This document shows, in pieces, positions 8,701 through 16,792 of a stretch of 64,000 nt of DNA. Position 1 is the stretch's first letter. Every line of letters starts with the position of its first letter. Origin of the DNA: an uncultured Aeromonadales bacterium (GTDB lineage Bacteria; Pseudomonadota; Gammaproteobacteria; Enterobacterales; Succinivibrionaceae); NCBI GenBank assembly GCA_902782145.1, contig CACZLZ010000010.1, positions 1-64,000 of the forward strand, read 5' to 3'. The notes beneath the pieces were generated by a model. The model searched no databases. It saw only the letters and a list, made by a program, of their open reading frames with translations, and had not been told where the DNA came from. Position numbers and translations under genes: made by a program.

Positions 8701-9973
8701 CATGCGGGAGCGCCTCAGCGGGCGCTTTGTCCCGGAGATCCCCGCACCCGCCCCGGCCAATCCCCGCTTCACTCCGGAGATGAAGGCGACCCACACCCTG
8801 CTGATCCCCCAGATGTCCCCGGTGCATTTCCAGTTCATTGACGCGGTGTTCGAGTCCGAGGGTTACCGGGTGAAAGTCCTGGAACGCCTGGAGCCCGGGG
8901 ATGTGGAGACCGGCATGCGCTATGTCAACAATGACGCCTGCTTCCCGGCGGTGGCGGTCATCGGCCAGATGATCCATGCCCTCCAGTCGGGGGAGTATGA
9001 TCTGCAGCATGTGGCGCTGCTGATCAGCCAGACCGGCGGCGCCTGCCGGGCCACCAACTATGCTCCTTTCCTGCGGCGGGCCCTCCGGGAGGCGGGGCTG
9101 GGCCATGTGCCGGTGATCCCCATCTCCACCAGTGTGGATCCGGACAGCCCGGGGTTCCGCATGTCCCGGGGCGTGGTGAAGCGCATGCTTATCGGCATGC
9201 AGTATGCTGACATGCTTAACCGGATGATCAGCCGCATGGAGCCCTATGAGAAGGTTCCCGGATCCGTCAGGGAAATGGAGCGGAAGTGGGCGGTCCTGAT
9301 CCGGGAGAACATTCTCTCCGGCAGTTTCACCAGGTTCTGCCTGAATGTCCGCCGGATGGTCCGGGACTTCGACCGGATTGAGCTGGTGACTGAGGAGCGC
9401 CGGCCCCGGGTGGGCATTGTGGGGGAGATCCTGCTGAAGTACCATCCTGATGCCAACCGCCATGTCACCGATCTGGTGCGCCGGGAGAACTGTGAGCCGG
9501 TGGTGACGGACATGCTGACCTTCTTCCTGTACTGCATGTATGATCACGTGTTCAACAGCCAGCAACTGGCAGGATCCCGGAAGAGCGGCCGGGCTGCGGC
9601 AGCGGCCATCCGTCTGGTGGAGCTGGCCTGCCTCCCCCAGCGTCTGGCTCTTAAGGCCAGCCGGCACTTTGATCCGCCGGTGAAGCTCCGGAAACTGCGC
9701 CAGGGGATCCGGGATCTGGTGTCCCTGGGGCATCAGTCCGGGGAGGGCTGGCTCCTTACCGCCGAGATGGTGCACATGCTGGAGACCGGCACTGACCGGA
9801 TCCTGTGCGTCCAGCCCTTTGGCTGCCTGCCCAACCACATAACCGGCAAGGGCATGATCCGGGCCATCCGGAAGAAATACCCCCATGCTGCCATTACCGC
9901 TCTGGACTATGATCCGGGCACCAGCGAGATCAACCAGATCAACCGGATCAAACTGCTGCTCACCGATATCTGA
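5750..9973 (+). CDS. Giant 2-hydroxyacyl-CoA dehydratase activase-like protein
   Basis: The 1407-residue protein has two ASKHA (BadF/BcrA/HgdC) ATPase modules in tandem. The first begins FVGLDIGSTTVKAAV near residue 13; the second begins WLGVDSGSTTIKA near residue 325. Each keeps the cysteines that bridge a [4Fe-4S] cluster in HgdC-type activases: ETCAGGTGAF and SRCGVFAK, then EACSAGCGSF and GTRCTVFM. Next comes a Cys-rich segment (RCGRCGNAC), a DUF2229-like region near residues 670-900, and a C-terminal half resembling the dehydratase D subunit (GGACRATNY, QPFGCLPNH). Such large fusions occur in anaerobes. The classical role is ATP-driven electron injection into 2-hydroxyacyl-CoA dehydratases, but no dehydratase genes lie nearby, so the substrate is unknown. 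Confidence 0.85.
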   Translation: MDRIPNLSAASYFVGLDIGSTTVKAAVLDREGTVLYRTYVRHYSRVRETAAGVLEEIQRRFGGKAALGFTGSGALALAEELGLPFFQEVVACTAMVRQLHPGADAVVELGGEDAKLTFLGDCPDQRMNETCAGGTGAFIDQMASFLQTDAAGLNDLALGHKSIYPIASRCGVFAKTDIMPLINDGCSREDIAASVLQAVVNQTVSGLARDRTLEGEVVFLGGPIRFLPALRDRFRATLRHVDRPVFPDDGQYYVALGTALLLQRTSPEVTDLAAAAAAFRRRAGTDGIARLPPLFADRREYREFQSRHRQSCVTRRPLEQAAGRAWLGVDSGSTTIKACLISDEGEILYQHYGSNRGNPLESALGILREIYSRSGPDLVIAGAAVTGYGSALLAAALGFDHDEVETVAHFRAARFFEPEVSFVLDIGGQDIKCLWIRNGAISRIQLNEACSAGCGSFIANFAESLHMPLEEFVRRALFGRSPVDLGTRCTVFMNSKVREAQKEGASVADIAAGLSYSVIRNACHKVMKLTDVRSLGGKVVAQGGAFFNDSLLRALELTLGVPVIRPEIAGLMGAFGAALIARDRAREGVPSGLPDLAGIAAFSVRTSTVRCGRCGNACLLTVSRFADHRRFITGNRCEKGGDHSSPAALNLYAFREKRLFDDYRPLNESEARRGVIGIPRALNMYENYPLWFTLLTDLGFRVVLSPPSGKQLFYRGYDSIPSQTVCYPAKLAHGHVIALAEQGIRKIFMPCISREEKEEGTTCGDFNCPVVAGYPELLARNVSALESLGAELICPFLPLDPAVLPQRLRSLELFAGIPLEELKHAVEAGFAEMAAFRADMRRSGDRALEDLKSTGRLGIILAGHPYHTDPEIHHGIADFIASTGTVVLTVDSVAHLTGDPADLRVVNQWAYHARMYRAGALLASCGPNIALLQLISFGCGIDAVTADQLEEIAESSGHLCAQIKIDEGMNLGPARIRIRSLIAAMRERLSGRFVPEIPAPAPANPRFTPEMKATHTLLIPQMSPVHFQFIDAVFESEGYRVKVLERLEPGDVETGMRYVNNDACFPAVAVIGQMIHALQSGEYDLQHVALLISQTGGACRATNYAPFLRRALREAGLGHVPVIPISTSVDPDSPGFRMSRGVVKRMLIGMQYADMLNRMISRMEPYEKVPGSVREMERKWAVLIRENILSGSFTRFCLNVRRMVRDFDRIELVTEERRPRVGIVGEILLKYHPDANRHVTDLVRRENCEPVVTDMLTFFLYCMYDHVFNSQQLAGSRKSGRAAAAAIRLVELACLPQRLALKASRHFDPPVKLRKLRQGIRDLVSLGHQSGEGWLLTAEMVHMLETGTDRILCVQPFGCLPNHITGKGMIRAIRKKYPHAAITALDYDPGTSEINQINRIKLLLTDI

Positions 9974-9982
9974 CTGTTCCGG

Positions 9983-10070
9983 CTGCCGGTGACTGGAGGC
10001 GCCTTTCTGGCTCTTGGGTGAGCGGATGCGCCTTTCTGGTTGCTGGTGACTGGATTAGCCTTTTTGGATA
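9983..10070. repeat. 28-29 bp imperfect tandem repeat, three units
   Basis: Units at 9983-10010, 10011-10039 and 10040-10067 share a GGTGA-CTGGA core and GCCTTTCTGG ends, with a partial fourth start. They lie between the convergent activase and dusA genes and carry no frame. A role in transcription termination is possible but no hairpin/T-tract is evident. Confidence 0.6.
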
Positions 10071-10173
10071 CTGGGTGTCCAGAGCTCGTTCCCGGAGGCC
10101 CGTTCAGGGGATCGGCAGGGGACGGCTTTTGGGGGACTTTGAAGGGTTCCGGACCGGGTGCCGGGCTGGCGCT

Positions 10174-11187
10174 TCAGCCCTCCCGATCTGGCAGGTCGGC
10201 TTCGGCTCTCCGGATGCTTTCATGCACGGCGTCCCGGGCTTTCAGCAGCAGATCTGCCGAGGCGTCTTTCCGGGTGGCCTCCTGGCTCAGGATCCGGCGG
10301 AAGATCCGGGCTCCCGGGATCCCGGTGTAGAGATCCAGGATGTGCCTGGTGAGGGCACTGAGTTTGATCCCCTGGGAGGTGATCTCCCGGGCATAGGGCA
10401 GCAGCAGATCCACCACCTGATCCCGATCGGACACCGGATCGGACTGTTCCCCGAAGATCCGGCTGTCTGCCTGATGGAGCAGGAAGGGGTTCTGGTAGGC
10501 GGCACGGCCCAGCATGACGCCATCGGTATTGCTGAGATGGTTCAAGGTCTCATCCAGATCCCTGATCCCGCCGTTGATAGTGATAAACAGATCTGGAAAC
10601 TCCTCTTTGATCCTGTAGACCCGCTGATAGTCCAGGGGCGGGATCTCCCGGTTTTCTTTGGGTGACAGGCCGGAAAGCCAGGCCTTCCGGGCGTGGATGA
10701 TGAAATGACGGCAGCCGGCACTCCGGAATGTCTCCACAAAGCCCCGGAGAAATTCATAGCTGTCCTGGTGATCCACTCCGATGCGGCATTTCACCGTCAC
10801 CGGGACGGAGGACGCAGCAGCCATGGCCCGGAAGCATTCCGTAGCCAGGGGAATGTCCAGCATCAGGGCGGCGCCGAAGCCTCCGTTCTGCACCCGATCT
10901 GAGGGGCAGCCCAGGTTCAGGTTGATGGCACTGTAGCCCTGCTCCGAGGCCCGGCGGCAGCAGAGGGCAAGTTCCTCCGGGCTGCTGCCTCCCAGCTGCA
11001 GGGTCAGGGGCAGTTCCTCCTCCCGGAAGGCCAGGAAATCCTCCCGGCCGTGGAGGATGGCGCCGGTGGACACCATTTCCGTGTAGAGCATGGTCCTGCG
11101 GGTCAGCAGGCGCCAGAAGATCCGGCAATGGCGGTCGGACCAGTCCAGCATGGGGGCGGTGCTCAGGCGGTCGCAGGTGTATTCCAT
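10174..11187 (-). CDS. dusA: tRNA-dihydrouridine(20/20a) synthase DusA
   Basis: The 337-residue flavoenzyme reduces uridine 20/20a in the tRNA D-loop using FMN and NADPH. Family motifs are clear: APMLDWSDRHCR at the N-terminus (first strand of the TIM barrel), INLNLGCPSDRVQNGGFGA with the catalytic Cys, VKCRIGVD, and the DusA-specific HARKAWLSGLSPKENREIPP. FMN phosphate-binding sequence INGGIRD and GVMLGRAAYQNP follow. The ATG at 11187 sits at the canonical start. It is convergent with the activase gene and divergent from the S8 peptidase gene. Confidence 0.93.
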   Translation of the reverse strand: MEYTCDRLSTAPMLDWSDRHCRIFWRLLTRRTMLYTEMVSTGAILHGREDFLAFREEELPLTLQLGGSSPEELALCCRRASEQGYSAINLNLGCPSDRVQNGGFGAALMLDIPLATECFRAMAAASSVPVTVKCRIGVDHQDSYEFLRGFVETFRSAGCRHFIIHARKAWLSGLSPKENREIPPLDYQRVYRIKEEFPDLFITINGGIRDLDETLNHLSNTDGVMLGRAAYQNPFLLHQADSRIFGEQSDPVSDRDQVVDLLLPYAREITSQGIKLSALTRHILDLYTGIPGARIFRRILSQEATRKDASADLLLKARDAVHESIRRAEADLPDREG

Positions 11188-11540
11188 GGTTGCTCCTCTG
11201 GTTGACTGATTATCCGGCCCGGCTCCGTCCGGGGCGGCTCCGGCAGGCTATTTTAGCCTGTCTTCCGGGTGCGGCGCCACCGGGGACCGCTCCGGGCCGC
11301 TACCGCCGGGAACCTTTACCAACGCGGCCGCCGGAGTGTTCTTATCCGCAGCTGCCGCCGGTGATCTGTGCCAGCGCTGGTGCCGGGTGTCAATTCCGGA
11401 TCTGCTGCCGGGACGAGTGTTCCAGATCAGATGCGGGGAGCCACTGCCGGATGCTGTCCCTTGGGCCCTCCCGGGCGCCGCCGCCGGGAGAACTACCGGG
11501 GCATGATCCTTCCTTCCCTTCCGTGACTTATGGTGTGCCT
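11188..11540. other. Divergent intergenic region with a small inverted repeat
   Basis: About 350 bp lies between dusA and the S8 peptidase gene. The peptidase frame is open through here but lacks an earlier credible start and reads as low-quality sequence. A 7-bp inverted repeat with a 3-base loop (CAGGCTA/TAGCCTG, 11244-11260) contains TAAAAT on the minus strand and could be part of the dusA promoter. Confidence 0.35.
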
Positions 11541-13742
11541 ATGTGCCATTTTCCCTTTCTGCTGAACCAGTCCGCCGGATCCGGAGCCTGTCCCGGGTGG
11601 ATGTTTTCCGCTCTGCATGCCCTGGGATCTGCGGCCCTGGGGGCACTGCTCCTCTCCGGATGCCTGGGAGCTCCCCGGGTGGTCTCCGACTGGGCCGGGA
11701 TCGAGCTGCTGGAGGACGGGGATGTGTGGACCGGTCGGGGGTATACCGTCAGGACGGAGAATGTGGCAGCCCTGAGCGCCGATCCCGGCACGGTAACCCC
11801 GGGGAAGGATCCGGGCACCTTTGTCTACCATTATCCACGGGAGAAGCTGGCCGATCACAGTGCCGTGTTCCCCCTGGCGGTGGACTTCAGTTATGAGACC
11901 CCGGAGGGGAAAAGGTTTCAGCGGCGCCTGCGCCTGGCGGAGCAGGATCCCCTGCTGCATTACCAGTGGCACCTGTATAACAACGGCACGGACTTTTTCG
12001 GGACAGCTAGTCCGCCCCGGAAGGGCCTTGATCTGAACATTGTCCCTGCCTGGGGGGCGGTGACCTCCCAGGGGGAGCCGATCACCGGCCGGGGCGTCCT
12101 GGTGGCAGTGCTGGATCTGCCGGTGGATCTGGAGCATGAGGATCTCACCTCCCGGATCTTCCCGGTGCCGGCGGAGCCGGGACTGGACAAGGTGAACCAG
12201 GGGATCGTCCTGGACAATGTGAACAAGACCCGGGGCGGCGAGCTTCACGGCACCTCGGTGGCCTCCCTGATCGCCGCCGATGGTTTCAATGGCCGGGGGA
12301 TCCGGGGCATAGCCTGGGAGTCCCGGATCTATTCAGTGAATGCGGTGCCCCTGCCTTATGAGAAGGCTCCCAGAAACGGCGGGGAGATGCTTCTTGAGGC
12401 TCTGAGGGCGGTGCTCCGGATCCCGGAGACCGGTGTGGTCAACGCCAGCATCGGTCCCACCCTGGTGGCGGAGAATGACGGCAGCGGTGAACTTATCAGG
12501 GAGCTTGCCCGGCGCCGGATCCCGGTGATCCATGCCGCCGGGAATGAATACCAGCTGACTTCCTGGGAGCGGGATGAGATCAACCGCCGCTGCCGGAAGG
12601 CCGGGACGGACTGTATGAGCTCTGTCACCGGGGCTCTTTCCCGCTCCACCCTGGTGGTGAACGTGGCGGCGGTGAACGCCTCCGGGGAAAAATCCTCCTC
12701 GTCCTCCACCAGCCCCAATATGTGGGTGGCTGCTTTCGGCGGGGAGGACGGCCACACCCTTAGGGGCGGCGGATCCCCGGGGATTGTGGCGGCGCTGTCC
12801 AGTTACAGCTGTGACCGGAACGCCTATGATCGGGACGGGGACCGCTCTCTGTGGCGCTCCCGGGGAGATCAGAGCTGCCATTACACCGCCCGGATGAAGG
12901 GCACCTCCGCAGCGGCGGCGGAGATCACCGGGATTGTGGCACTGCTGAAGCAGATCAGCCCCGCCTTCACGGTATCCCAGATCCGGTATCTCCTGGCGGC
13001 CGGGGCCCGGAACGATCAGGCGATCCCCTCCCTGGCCTATGATCCGATCTATCACCCGGAGAAGCATTTTGTCATCGATCCCGGCTGGCAGAGTAATGCT
13101 GCCGGGATCCGTCATTCTCCCCGGTTCGGCTTCGGCCTGGCGGATGCAGGCGCCACTGTCAGGGCGGCCCTGGCCTGCGGCAGTGATCCCGCCTGCCGGA
13201 TCCGGGAGGAGGCACCGGAGAAACTGGAGGCCCGGGTGTCCTCCTGCCATCCCCTGGAGCAGGGGTGCGAATGCTCCTTCGGTCCTCTTCAGCCTGGGGG
13301 CGCCGGGGGCGGGGGAGCAGAGTCCTCCGGTGGCGGCGGAGCTGAGCCCCCAGGAGCGGGGGAGGTGCTAGAGACGGAGAGCGCAGAGCTGATCTTCGGG
13401 CGGATCCTGCCGGATCACATGGCGGGCAGTTTCCGGGGTTTCCGGGAACTGGCATTGCATGTGCTGCCCTTCTACACTGAGCTCCAGGCGGAGCTCTATT
13501 CTCCTTCCGGGAACATGAGCGTGATCAAGCCGTCCCTGGCTTCCTGGCTCCCGGCGCCTTTTCTGGGCAGTTATGATCAGAGCCGGAGGATTGGCATGGG
13601 CAGTGGGATCTTCTACCGGGAGCGCCTTGCGGGCTCCGGTGTCTGGAAATTGCATCTCCGGGGAGCCTCCTGCCCGGGCCCGGAGGCCGGGGAGGAGGAC
13701 TACCCGGTGCTCCGGGTGGAGGCTTACCGGATCCGGAAGTGA
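11541..13742 (+). CDS. S8 (subtilisin-like) peptidase, probable lipoprotein
   Basis: The catalytic triad of the S8 family can be followed. Asp lies in VAVLDLPVDLEHEDL, His in HGTSVASLIAADG, the oxyanion Asn in HAAGNE and Ser in GTSAAAAEITGIVALL. The residues after the Asp (LPV instead of T/S-G) are unusual. The N-terminus has a lipobox (GALLLSGC), so the protein is probably tethered in the envelope. The start is uncertain: ATG 11541 or ATG 11601, the latter giving a standard-length signal with Cys about residue 21. A Gly/Glu-rich linker (about 13300-13380) leads to a C-terminal beta-rich domain that could be P-domain-like. The substrate is unknown. Confidence 0.75.
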   Translation: MCHFPFLLNQSAGSGACPGWMFSALHALGSAALGALLLSGCLGAPRVVSDWAGIELLEDGDVWTGRGYTVRTENVAALSADPGTVTPGKDPGTFVYHYPREKLADHSAVFPLAVDFSYETPEGKRFQRRLRLAEQDPLLHYQWHLYNNGTDFFGTASPPRKGLDLNIVPAWGAVTSQGEPITGRGVLVAVLDLPVDLEHEDLTSRIFPVPAEPGLDKVNQGIVLDNVNKTRGGELHGTSVASLIAADGFNGRGIRGIAWESRIYSVNAVPLPYEKAPRNGGEMLLEALRAVLRIPETGVVNASIGPTLVAENDGSGELIRELARRRIPVIHAAGNEYQLTSWERDEINRRCRKAGTDCMSSVTGALSRSTLVVNVAAVNASGEKSSSSSTSPNMWVAAFGGEDGHTLRGGGSPGIVAALSSYSCDRNAYDRDGDRSLWRSRGDQSCHYTARMKGTSAAAAEITGIVALLKQISPAFTVSQIRYLLAAGARNDQAIPSLAYDPIYHPEKHFVIDPGWQSNAAGIRHSPRFGFGLADAGATVRAALACGSDPACRIREEAPEKLEARVSSCHPLEQGCECSFGPLQPGGAGGGGAESSGGGGAEPPGAGEVLETESAELIFGRILPDHMAGSFRGFRELALHVLPFYTELQAELYSPSGNMSVIKPSLASWLPAPFLGSYDQSRRIGMGSGIFYRERLAGSGVWKLHLRGASCPGPEAGEEDYPVLRVEAYRIRK

Positions 13743-13906
13743 CGGAACGTACTGGAGGGAGGCTTTCCGGATCTGGAAATGAAGATCGCTCCGGGCATCT
13801 GGCAGATGAACGTAAAAGTGTGACAATGATAGTTGCTGTCAGGGGCTGATCTGTAGATAATCACCCTTCTGTTTCAAAATTGGCGTTTTCACGGGAGGGA
13901 ATGATC

Positions 13907-14212
13907 ATGAAGATCCTCTTTTGGCTGCTTCCTTCGGCTCTGCTAGCTCTGTCTGCAACCTGCTCCGCTGAAATGGTGTGTCTTAACGGCAAATGCCACA
14001 ATGTGGTCGACATGGGCGGCGGCTATGTGTCGGTTGACGGTGAGATGCACCATATCAACAGGAATGGCTCCACCACCACCATTGACAACCACACCTACCA
14101 GGATTTCGGTGGCGGCTTCTATTCCAAAGACGGCAGAATGCACACCCACCAGGATATCGGCGGCGGCTACTTTCTCCAGGACGGTGAACTGAACCACATC
14201 CAGCGGTACTGA
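13907..14212 (+). CDS. Small secreted protein with three GGGY/DG repeats
   Basis: The 101-residue protein starts at ATG 13907, six bases after GGGAGGGA. ATG 13901 abuts that site, so it is too close. A signal peptide ends near SATCSA. The mature part is three repeats of about 20-25 residues, each with a Gly-Gly-Gly-aromatic core followed by DGEMHHI, DGRMHTHQ or DGELNHIQ. These look like repeated short beta-hairpins rich in His. No family is recognised. It should be periplasmic or extracellular, and the His-rich repeats hint at metal binding, which is inference. Confidence 0.6.
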   Translation: MKILFWLLPSALLALSATCSAEMVCLNGKCHNVVDMGGGYVSVDGEMHHINRNGSTTTIDNHTYQDFGGGFYSKDGRMHTHQDIGGGYFLQDGELNHIQRY

Positions 14213-14765
14213 GAGACGTAGTTTCCGAAGATTGGTTTCCGGGCGGCCTCTGAGGCCCACAGGAACGGTCTGATTTCACCGGATCTGCTCAGAGCGCCGC
14301 CGTAGGAGCCTTTTCTTCGGGCTTTTCCCAGGATCTGGAGTCTTTGTGCGGCTGGGCATGCAGCCTCTCATGCTGACACGGCCGCCTCTGACGCGCCGCA
14401 ATATCTTTCACCTTTTCTCTGAGTTGCTGGCTGATCTGGCCGCAGCCGTGTTTCCGGAAAGCCGCCGGCACTGCTGTCCGGGGGAAACTGCCCGGGGCAG
14501 AGCCTGCCTTTCCGCCTTTGCCCCTGCTTCCCATTTGCACTGATGAGCAGTGACTGCCGGCAGGCCGGGGAAATGAGTCTCATTCCGATCCTGTGCCCTC
14601 AGCAGCATAACTCCCCGCTAAAGTTGAGATGTTGGGGGAAATTCCTTAACATCAGATCAGAAGAAAAGGGGCCCTCCGCTGGCGGCAGCCGTGGATCCCT
14701 TCAGCAGAGTTTGCCCAGCCAGCATTAATAATGGCCACATGTGGCCATGAATTTGAGGATCCGTC
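14213..14765. other. Intergenic region ahead of the AAA-ATPase gene
   Basis: About 550 bp without a supported gene. A minus-strand frame of 83 codons (14289-14540) has a charged C-terminal half, but no ribosome binding site or family match, so I do not call it. The right end becomes more AT-rich and holds an 18-bp perfect palindrome (14731-14748) just before the next start codon. Confidence 0.4.
14731..14748 (+). promoter_or_regulatory. 18-bp perfect palindrome, putative operator
   Basis: ATGGCCACATGTGGCCAT is a perfect dyad located 17 bases before ATG 14766 and next to an AT-rich TTAATAAT that could be the -10 region. The position suits an operator or autoregulatory site for the AAA-ATPase/nuclease gene, but no regulator gene is adjacent. 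Confidence 0.45.
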
Positions 14766-16550
14766 ATGTCCGGAAGTGAAGTTCAGCTGCTGAATTCACC
14801 CTATGGTGAAGCCACATATGAATTGTTCCGGAAACTCAGAAGAGCTTTTGCAGATAAAAGCGGGATGATCGGTGTTCTTGATGATATCGGCACAACCAGA
14901 TATCCCGTTCTGCTGCGTCCCAGACGTTTTGGCAAAAGCACCTTTGTTCAGATGCTGAAATGCTTTTACGACCTTTCCTATAAGGACAGGTATGAGGAAC
15001 TGTTTTCAGGAACTGACATCTACCAGAAGCATCTGCCAAGCCACAATACCTATCATGTGCTGGATCTGGATTTCTCCGGCGTTTCCGGGCTGGATCTCGG
15101 GACTTTGATCGAGAGTTTTATCGTTGCCATCAGAAGCGGGATCACCAATTTCAGGAGACGCTACCGGGATTTTGTATTTGCTCCCAGGCCGGAAGAGGAA
15201 AAAATGCCTTCTTCCTATATCAAATCATTTATCAATGCCTACAGTGATTACTCTCCAACGCAGTCACTGTATGTGATGATTGATGAATACGACAATTTTG
15301 CCAGCAGTCTGCTTCACTGCAATCTGGAACTGTTTAAAACAGTCACCGGTGCCGGCGGGTTTGTCAAGGATTTCTATGCGGCCATCAAGGACGGCGCCAA
15401 GACCTGTGTTTACAAAACCTTTATTACAGGTGTGTCATCAGTGTCCCTTGACTCCCTCACTTCCGGATTCAATATATCCCTGAATGTGACCTCAGATGCG
15501 GGCTTTAACGAATACGCCGGTTTTACCGAGGCTGAACTGAAAAAGATGATCCCGCAACTGGTGGATCTGCGGAAAATCGGTGCTACCGCCGAAGAAGTGA
15601 TTTCCATGATGAAACCGGTTTACGACGGATACTGCTTCAGCACTGAAGCCTCGGGTACCGTGTATAACTCGTCAATGTGTCTGTACTATCTGACCAGGAT
15701 GAGAAAACTGGGCCGGCTTCTCGCCCCTGAAAAATGCCTGGATCCGGCTTCAGATCATGATGGCTCTAATCTGCGTTTGCTTTTTGACTTGGCTGAAAAA
15801 GATCTTGCTGACGAGATTATTGATACCTACCTGGCGGGCAACACCTTCAGAGTTGATGCTCTTGCGGATAAGATCAATTTAAACAAGTCGTCCAAATATG
15901 ACAGGATCAAGTTGCTGTCAATGCTTTATTATCTGGGGTACCTGACTATTGATCCTGACTTTTCCGATGACAGTGCGGTGATCTTGAAGATCCCCAACCT
16001 GTATGTGTCGAAAGTGTTTGCCCAGTGCACAGTGGATCGGCGTTTACTGCCCAGCTGCCTGTTTAATGAACAGACACTTGATGTGTCTTCCCTGCTGGCT
16101 TTTCAGGATGATCTTTCTTCCTTCGCTTCCTCCTGCACTGCGTTTTTAAGCACGATCTTCACCAATCAGGTTCTTTCCCATATGAGTGAGATGGCCCTGA
16201 ATCTGGTTCTTCATGCAAAACTCAATTCCCTGTCCGGTGTTAACTCCGTGCCGGCTTTAATGGCTGAGATGCAGAAATCCCTCCGGGTTGCCGGTGAGGG
16301 TGAAATGTATGCTGATCTGGTCATCACAGTTGATAATGGCATCGGGAATAAATGCATCTACCTTATCGAACTGAAGTACTCTTCCAAATCTGAAGCCTCA
16401 GAAGCCAGCCTTGAACGCCTAAAAAAGAAGGCCGTCCAGCAGGTCCTTCTCTACCAGTCAGCCCTGGAATTCCGGGGAAAGCAGGTAAAGTCCTATGCTA
16501 TGGTTTTTGCGGGATCTGAATGTGTGCACTGCGTAAGGGCAGGGAGTTAA
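14766..16550 (+). CDS. AAA-ATPase-like / PD-(D/E)XK nuclease family protein
   Basis: The 594-residue protein has the two-part architecture often annotated as AAA-ATPase_like plus PDDEXK_9 (DUF1703). The N-terminal part opens with SPYGEATYELFRKLRRAFADKS and carries the P-loop variant RPRRFGKST near residue 55. Walker B is YVMIDEYDNFA near residue 170. The C-terminal domain has MYADLVITVDN and IYLIELKYSSKS, with the Asp and Glu-x-Lys expected of a PD-(D/E)XK nuclease fold. The start has GAGGAT upstream. These proteins form expanded families in gut bacteria and their function is not established. A truncated paralogue lies at 62784. GC content is lower than in the housekeeping neighbours, suggesting transfer. 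Confidence 0.8.
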   Translation: MSGSEVQLLNSPYGEATYELFRKLRRAFADKSGMIGVLDDIGTTRYPVLLRPRRFGKSTFVQMLKCFYDLSYKDRYEELFSGTDIYQKHLPSHNTYHVLDLDFSGVSGLDLGTLIESFIVAIRSGITNFRRRYRDFVFAPRPEEEKMPSSYIKSFINAYSDYSPTQSLYVMIDEYDNFASSLLHCNLELFKTVTGAGGFVKDFYAAIKDGAKTCVYKTFITGVSSVSLDSLTSGFNISLNVTSDAGFNEYAGFTEAELKKMIPQLVDLRKIGATAEEVISMMKPVYDGYCFSTEASGTVYNSSMCLYYLTRMRKLGRLLAPEKCLDPASDHDGSNLRLLFDLAEKDLADEIIDTYLAGNTFRVDALADKINLNKSSKYDRIKLLSMLYYLGYLTIDPDFSDDSAVILKIPNLYVSKVFAQCTVDRRLLPSCLFNEQTLDVSSLLAFQDDLSSFASSCTAFLSTIFTNQVLSHMSEMALNLVLHAKLNSLSGVNSVPALMAEMQKSLRVAGEGEMYADLVITVDNGIGNKCIYLIELKYSSKSEASEASLERLKKKAVQQVLLYQSALEFRGKQVKSYAMVFAGSECVHCVRAGS

Positions 16551-16792
16551 GGCTGTTTTGCATCCCGGCCTCTGCTGGGATCTTAAGCTTTCAGACTGCC
16601 TGCTTCCGGCTTTTCCCCAAGTCCCGGAGTTTCCTGCTGTCGGACGGCACTGGTGCTCTTAGGGCGATCCTTCACCTTTCACGGTCTCCGGATCTCCAGT
16701 GCAGACTGTTCTCTTTTTCCTGGACACGGATCCTGTTGCTGGCTGCATGCTGGTGAACGGCTTCGGCTTCCCTGCCGTAACCGCTCCCCTTT

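Noticed and set aside
5624..9886. A 1420-codon open frame on the minus strand, antisense to the activase gene
   Set aside because: It is a GC-rich shadow frame with compositionally skewed, family-less protein sequence; the plus strand encodes a clear multi-domain protein.
14289..14540. 83-codon minus-strand frame upstream of the AAA-ATPase gene
   Set aside because: It has no ribosome binding site or family match, and an overlapping frame in another phase is equally long.
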